A stretch of DNA of 64,000 nucleotides. Source: Bostrychus sinensis (lineage: Eukaryota; Chordata; Actinopteri; Gobiiformes; Eleotridae). The notes beneath the pieces were generated by a model. The model saw nothing but the letters and a program-made list of their open reading frames with translations. It had not been told where the DNA came from and did no database searches. A program made the position numbers and the translations under genes. Location of the stretch: positions 24,564,000-24,627,999 of the forward strand of contig CM036250.1 of the NCBI GenBank assembly GCA_020698575.1, given 5' to 3'. Each line of letters opens with the position of its first letter. The first letter of the stretch is position 1. Shown here in pieces: positions 15,001 through 29,100 of this stretch.

Positions 15001-17081
15001 TCCTCTCTCGCGAGTGAGGAGGAGCAGAAACACAAACAACAAAGTCTGTGGAGTGTTTTGTTTTCTTCTTTGACAGCGTTCTCTCTGAGTCATTACGTAT
15101 GATACTGAGAGGACCTGTCTTTGGACACCGGTCATGGAAGGAGACAGACACTTTACATGATTTCATTCTGTTGGGTTTACAATTTTCATCAAAAATGCTA
15201 ATAAAAAATATAAATAAATAAAAAATAGATCCACATGTAATTATTCTAGAAGAGTTTTATAGAATACAAACTTTGATAGTTTTAATTTTTCTTTCTTTCT
15301 AGATGCGTTTGGAAAATGCAATATATGAATATATTTCTGATCTGATTTTAGATATGTTCCTTTGCCGTCTGCTCCCACATTGTTAATAACATCTTTGTGT
15401 CTGATTGTTTATTTGGATTTGGCAAAAAGCTTTACGTAAACAAATTACTCTGGCTTCCTCACATTATGCATTGGCATGCATGTCTAGGTCTAGGAATCTA
15501 AATATCTAATAGGGTGGCAGTAAAAAAAAAAAAAGACTAAAATAGACTAATTTAAAGTGCTTTGAATGTCTAGAAAGGTGCTATATAAACCCAGCTACAG
15601 AAATGTCATGTTTTCCTGTCATGTGACCAATACAATTATTAAGTGCTTTATGAAAAAAAAAAAAAAAAAAAGTTAAAAGTACATAAACAAAAATTACAAT
15701 TAAAACATACAAAAAATCTATGAAAATTATGGTTAACAATCCATTTTAAATTAAATGAGGAGAGAAGACTGCAGATAAAAGACCTTCAGTCAAACACTGA
15801 GCTAAAAAGAACTGTTTTTGGCCTCGACTTGAACATAGTCAGAGCAGAGGCCTGTCTCACATTCTCAAGAAGACTTTAGCTGCACAAAACTGAAACACTG
15901 CTTCACTGTGTTAAGTCCTGACTCTGTCATCAAACTAAAACATGAGAAAGTGTGAGAAGACATTTATGGGCTGAAACAAAAAAGTCCTAGCGTCCATGAT
16001 TTCTCGCTATGTACTGTGCAGTGGTGGAATGTAATGAAGTAAAAGTACTTAGTTACTTTACTTAAGTACAATTTTCATGTATGTGTACTTTACTTGAGTC
16101 AATTTTACAAGCGGTACTTTTACTTTTTCTTCACTACATTTTAGAGCAAGTATTTGTACTTTTTACTCCACTACATTTATGAGTTGGTTTGAAGTAAAAA
16201 GTATTCTGAGTTAGGTTTAAAACTATTCGTTTTTGCTGTGTTGTCATTGTAGACGCAGAACATAAACATAAAAGATGTAGTAAAGTAGTTCTCTTCAGAA
16301 AAACCTCATCTACTGAGTTCAGTCTCTTCTGTTGCACCATTAACTTTTTGTTTTCAACACAGTTTTTCATGCAAAATCACTCACATTTAAAACATCCATC
16401 ATTAGTTTTTGCATCTGTGTGAAATACTTTTACTTTTTTACTCACAAGTACATTTGAAAGTAAGTACTTTATACTTACCTTAAGTAGAGATTTTCATGTG
16501 ATAATTACACTTTTACTTGAATAAATTCTTGCTTGAGTGCTTGTTTAGGCACTGGTACTGTGATGGACCAGGCTGTGGTTATGGCAGCAGTTTACATCTC
16601 TCACTGCGCTGTAGCACAGGGCAGTGGCTGTCTCTCTCCTGTCAATCAGCAAACTTAGCATACGCCTCTGCCACAGGCCGCCTCTGATAACTGTTCAGAC
16701 TTTTCTGATTATGTGGCCCTCGTAATGTTTGTGGCCCTAAACAACCGCATAGAGTGTTTATGCCAGGAGCTGGGCCTGCTCTCTGGTTGATAAGACACTG
16801 TAAGGCCAATTATGAAAATTTTAACAGAAAAGGTAGTATATGCCACAGTTTGTAGTTTTACTTTTCTGAAATTAATTATTGACAAAAAGAATAACAATGT
16901 TTTGGTTAGTGTTTTACTAGCAACTAAAGTGACCTATACCTGCTCCTCCAAGTTCATTTCAAGTTGATTTACTGCTAAAATCATTTTTGAAAGATACAGT
17001 GCTGCTATAAGAATGTTTTTTTAAGATAATGTACTTTTACATGAATAAATATTCAAGTAAATTTCTTTGAGGAAGCACGAA

Positions 17082-17135
<54 letters not shown>

Positions 17136-20100
17136 CATCAAGTATTTTTGACCTGGGTGGCAAAGTGGTTGTAGCAGTTGTAATAGTAATGGTAGCAGTG
17201 GTGGTAATAGTATTACAGTCCTACAACAGAACATAAAAAAGTACATTTGTTTCAGTAGTTTAGTTCAAAGTGAAACTCACATTATATATATTCAGTACAC
17301 ACAAAGTATAATATTTCAAGCTTGTATTTGCTTTAATTGTGATGATTATGGTAAAGTTAATGATAAACACAATATGAATTCACATAATATTACATAATAG
17401 TTATAATAATCCAAATTTTAAAAATGAAATATTTCACTCTGTGTGCATTATATCAATATAATATAAGTTTTAATTGAACTACTGAAATAAATCTACTTTT
17501 TTCATGAGCTAATTTATGTGGGACTGTAGTAGTAGTGGTAGTAGTATAAGTATTAGAAGAAGTAGTAATATAAGCTGTAAATATGTAATACAGTGACTGC
17601 CTCAGCACCTCTTGTAAAATCTGTGAAATAAATATCATTTGCAACAGTGCAAGCAGATGAGGTGGTTATTTATAAAGTTACATTATTATACAGTTATTTA
17701 TACCCGAGTCATTTCCTTTGAGACTGATGAGTCATGTGCAGTCAGGTACTGGAGTGTTTTTCAGCCAAAGGAGTTCAATTGTCCCTGGTAATTTAAATAA
17801 TACAAGCAACTCTTAAAATGTAATTATAATATTGTTAGATTGTGATTAGCTGCACCAGTTTTCAAAATAATAGTAAAATACTGCTAGTGTTTTGTGTCTT
17901 TGTGTCTTTTCCCGCTTTAGGGTTGTCTCAGCATGCAGTGATTTGTGATTAGCTGGGACGGGGGGGGGGTCTATTCAAAATAGCATAACAGCTCTGCACT
18001 CTGCTGCCCTTTTTTAAGTCACATTATGTTTTTAAAGGTGCACCGCAGTTCTAGAGGTGACCAAGATTGATTTAAAAATATAAATAGTTGGGTTTTAGAT
18101 CAACCATCTCTTGTTCTCCACTGCAGCTCAGATGAATATTGATGGAAACCCTCTCCTCTTGACTGTCTGATCCTTCTCACATTTCATCCATACTGTGTCC
18201 AGGAAGTACACTTATCACCTCCAACAGTTTCTTCTTTGGACCAATCAATGGAGACAATGTGGAAAATTAAACTGGTCTCTTTTTCAATGCATTCTAATCC
18301 ATCTGCTCTTTAATAAGCAGGTTACTGAATCTGGTGTGTACTTTCATATTGCCAAAAAAAGGAAGATTTTTAGACTACTTATATTAGCAGTTATAACAAA
18401 ATGTTTCACATTAAACCCACACAGAACCACAGTTAAGTATTTTGTCCCTTCTGTGCTTTTCATGGCCAGCTGGTAATGTTGACCTTTCTTTTATTACTTC
18501 TCTCCCTCGCAAAGATCTGCAATTTTCCAACAGTTTGATTCTTTAGTGACACTAGCTTGACCTGTTAAAATAATGTGAACATGGTAACTGTGATATTGTT
18601 CTGTGTGCAGTGTATGGTAACAAACTAAAACAAAGACACTGAAAAGGCTAATTACTAAGAACCTTGGGGTGTTGTTTGGTATCTGGTAATTGCAGGATTT
18701 GGAAACAGCTCTGACCTCTACTCTCGTGATAATACTCCTCTTTTCCTTTTGGCTGTTCCCTTCAGGGGTCAGCACAGTGAATCAGCTGCCTCCATTTAGC
18801 CCTCTTCTGCATTCTCTTGTCTCACCCAAACAAACTCCAAGTCCTCTTTCGCTACATTTATTTATTTCTACTGTATGGTCTTCTTCTAGGTCTTCTACCT
18901 GGCAGCTCTAACCTTAGCATCCTTTTATCCATATGTGTATTGTATTCATTATTCCTCCATTGTATATGTCCAAAGCATATCAAATATGGCATAGATACAT
19001 TTATCGCTGGTATTTTCTTTTATGCAAAAAAATAATAATAAATCCTGCAAGCATAATCCTGCTTATTGGAAAAAGGGGACTTGTGCTCACTCATCCTATT
19101 ATTAAATCAAACGTATTTAATACATTTTGTTGCATTAGTGGTATACTAGTAAGGTATACCAGAAGAGGTTTTCCAAATGTAAAAAAAAAAATTGTAATAT
19201 AAAGTTTTTGCTACAGTATAGTGATATATTAGTGTACATTCTGACCCTTTAATGGTGATATTGCCATGTTCTTGCCAAAATACAGTCCTACTCTTCATAA
19301 TTGTCCACTGAGCCACAACATAGGACATCTAGAGTGCTAGAGTCACTCATCCATCCTCTCTCTGGTGATGTTCCCTATCTCGTCTCATCTTTTCTCTGTT
19401 TTTGCTGCCCACTGTGCTGTATGTGGGTTACTATTGTCAGCATCACCTTCAGGCCAGCTCAAATATACTAGAGACAGTAGATAACACTTTAGACTGGTAT
19501 CAGCAAATGTTTTAGACTGACAGACTGAGCGGAGTTAATTAAATAAAACATGATTCTGGTTTGGATTAGAAAATGTGAAAGGAGGTAGTGTCATGCCATA
19601 TGCCATCAACATTTACCAAATGCCGTCTAGGGCATTGTGCATATTATCTGTATCACAAGATCCTAAATGTAGTGAAATAATGTTAATAATGGTCCTACAT
19701 CTGATGTTACGCTGTCAAAATAAGTGACTGAAGCATTTAATCAAATTCTTTTATGACCAATTGAAATTAAATTACAGTAAATTTTTAGACCTACTCAGCT
19801 ATACCACATAGTTATTGCATATTGCATGTTTGTCTAAAGTTAGTGTGTCTGGACAGGCTACAGTAACATTGTCTTGCTCATAAAAAAAAAACATATGTGA
19901 CACTCTAACTAGAATGAATGTTTAAAGCAATATTCATCCAAATGCACATACACAATATTGTTATTCCCTAAACTACAGTAGCTGCAAAGATGCTAATAAT
20001 ATGCAGAAGTCCTGAACAATTACAGTTTGTTCCCACATATTTCTCACTACCGATTGTCGCACATCTCTAAGTGTCAGCAGCATCTATTAAGAACTGCAAG

Positions 20101-23100
20101 AATATGGCTCTAAAATACACAATAACGGCAATTTCAGCTCCCAAAACAAATGCATTTTCTGCATTTATCAAAACCAGATATACTGTCCTAATTTTTTTTA
20201 AAAACTGAGTACCATGGAAAAATAAATTTGTTTCAGTAGTTCAGTTTTAAATGAAACTTGTTTTATATAAATTCAGAGATATATTTAAATATTATTTATT
20301 TTATTTTAATTGTGATAATTATGGTTTAAAGTTGATCAAAACCTAAATTTGATATGTCATTAAATTAGAATATAATGTATATAATATTACATAATTATCA
20401 TATTGAAACAAATAAATGCTTACACATTTTATTTTTATACTATACATAAAACCTGTGGTAATGTTCTTTATGATTTTGACAGTGGTATTTCTCAATGAAT
20501 GCATTTTTCAGGATACATCCTATAAGGTACTATATGTTCACATTTTGGGGGTCAGAAGTTAAATTGGCATCGATAGGATTAATGAAATGTATTTTTGCCA
20601 AAGTATTACATTAATATGCTATCATTAAAAACTTGAGTTTTTGAAAAAGTGAACTAAGCTCTCCTCCTTTTTTTCATTTGCTGTTAGATTGAGCTTTGCT
20701 TCTTTTTCTCTGTCTCTGTTTTTCTTTTATCTGCTGTTGGAGCCAGGGCTGAAATTGGACTTAGCTAATGAAAGTGTGCCTGATCTGAAAGGGACTATCC
20801 CCCTTTGCTTTGAGCATGTGATTGGTCATAAGATCCAGTGTGGCACTACTTCCCCCTTTGTCAAAAATGATTTATAATAAAGTCCAGATAAGGTCTCAAA
20901 GTCTATTTTTTCAGATATGACTTCAATTATGCTGTGCTATTGACTGAATAATTTCTTTTCCTCAAATACAAGGGGAAAAAATCTGGTCATCTTTACACTG
21001 AACTTCTAATAAAATAAATTCACTTTTCTACCATATTCTACTGATGATGTAGGACTGTATTCTCCTGAACCTGTGCTCACATCATTCTACTGCATCATCC
21101 TTATATCCTCTGAATCCTGATTTTGGACCTCCCCCTGTTTTTCCTTCCTCCCAGCCATCTGGCCTCTGGTCTACCTTCTTGCTGCACCTCTATGGCCCCT
21201 ATCTCCACCATCTACCACCCCCTGCTCTTTGCCTTCTTACCTGGCAGGATGACATCTGGGAAGCCAAGTTTGCGTGTAAGAGCCAGAGCCCGGTTGAAGA
21301 CGGCTTGGTTCTCCCGCCGGATCTGCTCAAGCTCGCCCCTCAGCAGCTGCAGAGAGATGATGAGGCCTGGGGGGTAAAGGAAAGGGGGTTAGTAAGGGCA
21401 TGTGGAGAGGTGTGGGTGTTGAAAGAAAGTAGAAATTAAAGAAAGAAAGAAAAACAACAAGGAGGATGAGCAGATAAGAAAGGGTTATTTAAGGGACATT
21501 AGTCAGAATGTGGGGGAGGAGACAGACAGGACGGAGAGAAAAGCATGATGGGAGCCAGAGAGAGAGGAGGGAAGAGGAACAAATGGTTGTGTGGTTTTAA
21601 GCAGGAAGAAGCCATGCAAAAATATGTGTAATTCACACATCTACTGGTGGATATTTTGGTAACAGATGAGTCACTTAAACAGCTATATGTACTGTGTATA
21701 ACGCATTGAACAATAGATGCATGCATACAGTTAAAGGGCAAGGACAACTGATATAATACAGTATAAGACAGTATTTTTTAGTTATTCCCTTATGGGTAAA
21801 CACTAAATTGTACAAAGACACAATTCCTGTTTCTGTATTGGATTTAGGTCCACAAAACTCATGTGAGCAAACAACATTTATACTACAGTAGATCTAAGCA
21901 GCTTACTTAGCTTGCTAACCATCGCCATTTTCCCATACTCTAAAACTAGCAGCATCAAAAGTTCCCTCTAATATTTTCCGTGTTCAATAAAAACTACTAG
22001 CAACAAAGTGTCAAAATGAGGACATTACTGCCATTTCAGACAGACCAAAGAGGTGGAAGTTCAAATTTACCATAATTTGTGCTTGGAGCCGAGTACTTGG
22101 TGTTGGACTTGCGGATGATGTTTTCGTGAATTTGGTACCACTCATTTTCATTGTTGCATCTGTGGAGGAAGACAGTGTGTTAACAACAGGCCCATTAGTG
22201 AGCCCAGATGGAGGGTTAAGGACTGTGCGCACTGGGACCACATGAGCAGCGTGTCCCAGTACAGTTCCCTTCTGGAGGAAAGGTAGCAGCAGGGGAGAGT
22301 GCTATCAAGCAGCACATTAGACCAAATGAACAGCACACTAAGCAGAGCTGACAGCCAGCTCTCTACCAGCCTTTTTCATTACTGTGAGCCCAGGGGCCCC
22401 TGGGAAAGGCATGGGGAAATGCACAGACTAGAGCATTATACAAGCCGACAGTTTGGAGGCAGCTCAGCACTGAATCACTGCTTACTTCTTAAAGGGAAGC
22501 GCTCCTGAACTTAGCAGAGAAAAAGCCAATAAAACCAACAGCTTTCTGCACTAGATATCTTTATTTATACAGCAAGTTGTAATATAAATAATGTAATGTA
22601 GACATAAGTGTATGAAGAGATGAACTCTGACCCAGAGACATCACTGTGGAAGAAAGGCAAGGGAGACTTGCTCTCTTTTGACTGACAGTGAAAACTGCTG
22701 AGCTGTGTGTTATTGTCAGTGTCCTCTGACTGTATCTGTGTCGTTACTATCCTCACTCAGCTCCTCCTTCACCCCTCCACTGGGCTGGCTGCTGTACAAC
22801 ACTCTTTCTGTGGCAAAGCCCTACAGAAGCAGCCAAATTTATAACATGCCAAGCATCCCATCTTAGGCTCAGAGAGGAAGACACTGATTTTCCAGAGGAC
22901 ACTTCATTGTCATACTGGTCAACCCTCAGCAGGTGTCAACACTAAGACAGTAAAGTGTCCTGCATAAGTTGTCACAGGCAGTATCCCAAAACCACACCCA
23001 ATCACTCCTACCTCATTATGAATATGAAGAAGCAATATTATAGTGAAACTCACGTGTAAACCTTGAGTACAAAGTCCTTTTCCTCTTTGAGATCTGTGAT

Positions 23101-26100
23101 GGTGTGGAAAACATCACTCATTGCAAGCACAGCGCAGCCATAAGGTCGTCTGTATTGTACATGTGGAGGTCCTTTCTTTGAATCATTTAGCAGCATTCGA
23201 CCTGAAGGTGATCACCATAATATTAGTACCAAAATAAAATAAAAAAATATTAACATGCTTTTGACTTTCTTACCAGTTCTGATGACATGTGCAACTATGT
23301 AGAGGTCTCTCTTTAAGTCTTTACTGCTTAGGTCCTAGAAAATAAATAAAAGGCCATTTAATATTATTATGTGCATATCAGCATGTGTCAATAAATTTGA
23401 ATATATTAGAAAAGGTATTATTTATTTTATTTCAGATTTCAGTTTGATTCAAAATGTGAGATACACATTTTATGTAGATTCATTACAAACAGTAAAATAT
23501 TTCAAGCATTTATTTATTTTAATTGTGATTATTATGATATATTATGTATTATTCTAATGCTATGAGGTATTGAATTTTGGTTTTCATTTACTGTGGTCCA
23601 TAATCATCATAATTAAAATAAATGCTTGAAATATATCACTCTGTGTGCGATTTATCTGCATTTTACATTGAATTTAAATCATTTCACTTCACACTTCCAC
23701 AATACTTAATTTATGCGCCTGTATCTGAAACACTGTTTCTTTAGCAGATTGTTTACAAAATATTACCGTAAAGAGAGCACACAGTCGATCAACTTTTTCT
23801 GGATTCTTTGGTCCTCCATTTTTGTTGAGTTTCACCATGAACTTCTCACTGTTAGGAAATCACAGTTTAAACATCTGTACAACATGTCACATGTCACATA
23901 CTGTGCAAAAGTCCTAGGATTTTACATTGTACTTTTAGCAAAATACAAAAATACACAAACTAATCTAACCTACAAGCACCGCTTTGGTCCTATCTTGCAA
24001 TGGTAAAGATATAGTGCCCAGTCAAATCTTCTAGTTCAGGGGTAAATGCTCTTTCCATTGAGCCACAAAACCCTTATATCTCACAATGGTAAAAAAAATG
24101 TACTGAAACCAATCATTCAAAAAGGTTCATAACAAAAATAAAAGTTTGTATTTAATTAAGCACTCCTGGTTAACAGCATTTTTCACACCTCGCTTGAACT
24201 TTTGCACAGTACTGTATAAAAAGACGAGCTGCTGACGAGTTGCTGATGTGGCTGGTACCTGATCTGTTTGGCCTCTCGGGAGTCATACAGAGAGAAGTAC
24301 ACGTCTGCGTCCTCACTGATGCTGTTGTAGGTAAAGCTCTTCAGATTGATGAAGAGATGGTGCGACACTGGAACACGGCAACTGTCGCCATGGCGCTGTC
24401 TCGTGCTGTCACCCTGGAAACGAACAGGGAAGTGACCGCTAACAAGATGGCCCCCGAAGGCAAGGCTCACTATACTGTATCTGCCATTCTGATTATGTAA
24501 GAGATCAATAAAGGGCATTTAAAGGCTGAGTATCATTGACATAGGTTGTGCATATGATTATCTCAAGCCCATGACATAAATACAAGCTTTGAGAAACTGT
24601 GTTGCCTATATTACAGGAGATTGATCGCCATATTTGATTATTTGCATGTTATGACATGTTAAGCACATGATCATCAACCATTTATCAATAGCTGCCTTAA
24701 AAGGAAAAAAATATTACAGGAATTGTACTTTTCCAAAAGAGGTTTACCTGGTTTGTGCTCTGCTGGCCACAGTGTCGGCTGGACACGTGCTACAAAAGGA
24801 AAGTTCAAAGACATTAGATGCATAGTCTGCCTAGAGTTGGAGTCTCCATAAAAATTAACATGTTGCTTATGTAGCTGTACTACAGTTCCTGCCTTGCTAA
24901 CAGAAACCCACATGGAGGGAAACGTGAGCGTGTAGGAGTAGAGAGGACAAAGCCAGCAGTGCCTACACACTTCTCTGCTCGTCGGTCTAAAAGGACTCCT
25001 CTACTCTGGACCTGGAAACATGCCAAGGTCTGCACCAGTGACAAAAAGAGCCATACTTTTATAAACAGGGACAAGATACACTGTTGCTTCTGGATACACC
25101 ATTTAAATGAGAAATACACAATATTTTCCATTGGATTGGAGAAAAATGGTGTAATAATCTGATAGTATTTTGTAATAGCTGTAATTCATCTATGAGACTT
25201 AGGGATTTTAATCTGCTGGCACGCTCCAATAAGAGACGCTTCAATTGGCTGTTACATAATGGCTGCTCTGCGAAGTTAGACAAAGTCCCTGTTTAAGCAC
25301 TAGATATGTCTTGTTACACAAATAAATGGCATTAAAAAAAAGACAAATATTGATGCTGCAAGGCGTGATATTTAAGGAGGCAGAGATCTAAAGCTAAACT
25401 CAAGGCTAGAAGATTAAGGTAAGCTCCAATTTCAGTTTGACATTGAAGTTCCTATAGTGTAGTTATTGGTGAGTGGTGGAGTTGGAAAAGCTTTAGGAAA
25501 CAGATTTGTTGTTACAGCACCACAGAGCAGTTTCAGTAATATTGGATAATTCAGCCCTAATAAACAAACACTGGAAACATGTAAATGGTATAATTGCAGG
25601 CGGTTGAAGAGTGTTTTGATCAGCATATGGACCTAAACCGGATCACCGTGCCAGCAGCAGCATCTTCAGTGTGTTACATTATATTTCATAACATCTGCGC
25701 CGTAATTGCATCTTTCTAAAATTAGCCGTTGCACAGGCTCAGCCCTAACTCCCAAGTGAATAAGCTTCACATCTCTAAAGCCAAAATACATTTGACCTGT
25801 TATTTATTTATGGACATACGTCTCTCTAAGGCTGGTGGCTTTAAGTAACCAAAGCAGAGACATGTCATTCGGTTTAAAAAAATAACAATAAAAATGTATT
25901 GGTATTCATTTTTGAGAAGCTTCACCTGAGTCTGTCATTTTGCATTTTGTCTGCGCTGCTAGCTATCATAATGAGAGCTATTCGGTTGCAAAAAAAGATG
26001 CAGTCAATATGGCAGCAAGATGAAAGCCAAATAAGCCTGTTTTGATGGTGCTGCAGTTCAAAGGTCACTGAGCAATTTGATAATCCCAACATTTACACAT

Positions 26101-29100
26101 CTCTACACATTTAAAAACAGCACTATGCAGGAAAAAGCTATCACTGTAAGGCAAAAATACATGACAAAGTAAAAACAAATTCAGGCGACGTACCATTTTA
26201 TATAGCTCTGAGACGCTGATCTGATCCGGATCCACCATCTCAAAGTCCTTTCTGGGAACAAGGTCTAAACCAAGGTGTCTGAAGTAAGGAAAATTAGGAA
26301 AAAAAGCACAAAACATAAAAAGTAAACCATGTTTCATCAAGGGATAGATTTATATAAAAATATAAGCTTGTTACTAAATAAACAACAAACAACATTCCAT
26401 ACCTAGCCTAACTGCTGAGTTCATAGAATAGATTTTAGCTGATGCCATATTTTGACATATTAACAATCATACATGCGTAATATTAAGCCTATAAAACAAC
26501 CAACAATGTGCTTCCATTATGGTGTAATACTGTGTTATACTGTAAATCTAATGTGTCCCTATCAACTCCTTTTGGTTTTCCCTTTCTGGGGTCGCTCAGC
26601 AAATAAACTCCCTCCTAGTGTGCAGTGCAAGGCCTACACTGTAGTTTACTTTAACTACAATAAATCTTACATTAAAACAGCAGATGACAAATCTAGACGC
26701 ACTTTCTAACCCTAAACATGAAACTCAGTCTGCCGCTGCTCAACTGCCAAGACAGAGGATATTGCTTTACAGTCCCCCCCGGGAGAAGTGCATTGAGTAT
26801 AAGCTGTTTGAGACTCACTCACCTGCTAAACGACTATTACGTTACATCATAGAGGAAGCCATTACACACGCTGAGTTATGGCAAAAGAAATATTACCAAG
26901 TATGTTTATGGTCTGCACTTGGAAACAAGTGTGTGCTGTAGCAGTCAACTGTGTAGTCAGAAGTGGAAGAAGTATTCTAAAGCTGTACTTAAGTAGAAGT
27001 ACTATAACTGCAAAATAATTTTGCCGTAGTACAAAATTACTAAGTTTATTAAAGTAGAAAATACTAATACTACCACTACAACTACTACTAGTGCTACTGC
27101 TGCTACCAATATTATTACTACTATCGCTACTACTATTACTACAGTGCGACATTCTTTTAAAAATATACTAAAACATATTGAGGAGAAATATCCAGTTTCT
27201 TTGCAGCTCTACTGTAGCAGTGCTACTTAAATAAGACTCACTCGTTCCCCCAGTCAAGCCTAACAGTGATGTGTCGTTTGATCTCTCGAGTTTGGTCTTG
27301 GGCGAGGTGACCCTGGATCAGCTGCCGGCGCAGGTCGATCAGCTCGTTCATCACATGGCGCAGTTTATGGAACAGATCCACCTTGTGTTTCTGATAGAAC
27401 AATCAAAAACATTGCTACATTACTTGCTCCATTAAATAAAATGGTTAAGCACTGACACGCTTGCTAATGTTTTCTAAACCCGTCTCTGACATTACACACA
27501 TATAGTCGACAAGTTGTCAGTTGCCAAAACCATTGTGATTATTCATAGTATTCAAAGTGCTGCTGCTATCCCTTCATTGAAAATGTATTGTCTTCTTAGC
27601 TTATAGCACCATTCTTTCGAATCCATCTAAATTGTTTACAAACACTTAAAGGGTCTTTTCACTCGTACTAGAGCTAACATGGACACAATGTGAAATCAAT
27701 TACTATTGATTTTATTATAAATCAGTATAAACAATAAACCAATACAAATATATCAAAGACCAGGACAATGCAATTTTTGTGTATGTTTTGTTAATAGTAT
27801 GAAAAGCTCAAGTTTACCATCCAGACCTGTTTACCAAAGAAGAAATTAAGCATTGACCCTTGTTAATTTAATGAGGATAAACTTTTTCCACTCAATAGCT
27901 GTGGAAAAACATACTGTATCTTCTCCAGGTTGGTTACAGGTTGAATAATCTCCTTATATAATACAATTTATTTTAATAAATTGTAACTTATAAACTGTAT
28001 AATCTACAGATGCATATCAATACATAAGAATATCATAGAAAACAGTTTGTCATTCAATTCAAAAAGTAGCAATGTTCATTATACACTGAAATATTTCAAG
28101 CATTTATTTCTTTTAATTGTGCTCATTATGACTATTGTGTAATATGAGTATGCATATTTTAATTTTATGAGAATTTTTTTTTTTTATTAACTGAAAGTTA
28201 ATATTTATCACAAAAAATAAGTTTTTGAAATGTTGGACTCCGTGTGTACAGCATCTATATAAGTTTCCATTGGTATTAAACTACTAAAATAAACAGATAA
28301 ATCCATGATATTCTAATTTATTGATGTGTGGCCCATGATGTTTTATGGATGAAGCAACATGGCCCGTATCATAGTACCAACAAAAGGCAGTAGCTCAGTA
28401 GATAGAGACGTTTGCCCACTAACCTGAAGGTCAGCGGTTTGAGCCCTGCTACCGGCAATGCATACTGTCGCTGTGTCTGCATTAGTTGAGCTCCAGAGAA
28501 GAGAAGTTACATCACTAAGCCTCCAGCTCCTCGGCCTCTCATTCCTCAACAATTAGTTATGTAAAAAATTTAATGCCAACACAGCAATATGTGGATTCTG
28601 TATGATTTCGAGATAGGACCAAAAACAATAAATACTTCACTGACTAAAAAAACAATGGATTTATTTTAGTAGATTCTTTACCTTTGTGAGAAATAAGGGT
28701 TTTGTGGTTCAATGGAAAAAATGTTTACCCCTTAACTAGAAAATCTTCGTGCTTGAGTCCAAGTTCGGGCACTACAACTATATTTTTACCATTGTGAGAC
28801 AGGACCAGTGCCTTTGGCAGAAGTCTACTCTCTTTAAGTGCTCCTAGTTTAGATTTTCCTTATGTTTTTTGCAATTGTGTGTATTAGTACACTGATACAC
28901 CTTTGTTTGTTTGTAGCCTTTTGAAAAACCTTCCTATTGCACAGTAATGCATACTGTAACAGTAGGTGGCCAGCAAGAGCTAGATTTTAAGTCGAGGCAG
29001 AATCAATTGGGGTAAAGCCATGATTAATCAATGGCTTGAATGACACAGCATGAAATTGAATGTGACATATCGGTGGGCCATATCTGCAACCATTTCTACT

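Noticed and set aside
28380..28460. tRNA gene
   Set aside because: Box A and B-like sequence is present, but there is no complete cloverleaf or acceptor pairing and it continues into an unrelated body, as in a SINE. The same holds for 6719-6830, 9846-10028, 24003-24185 and 28690-28860.
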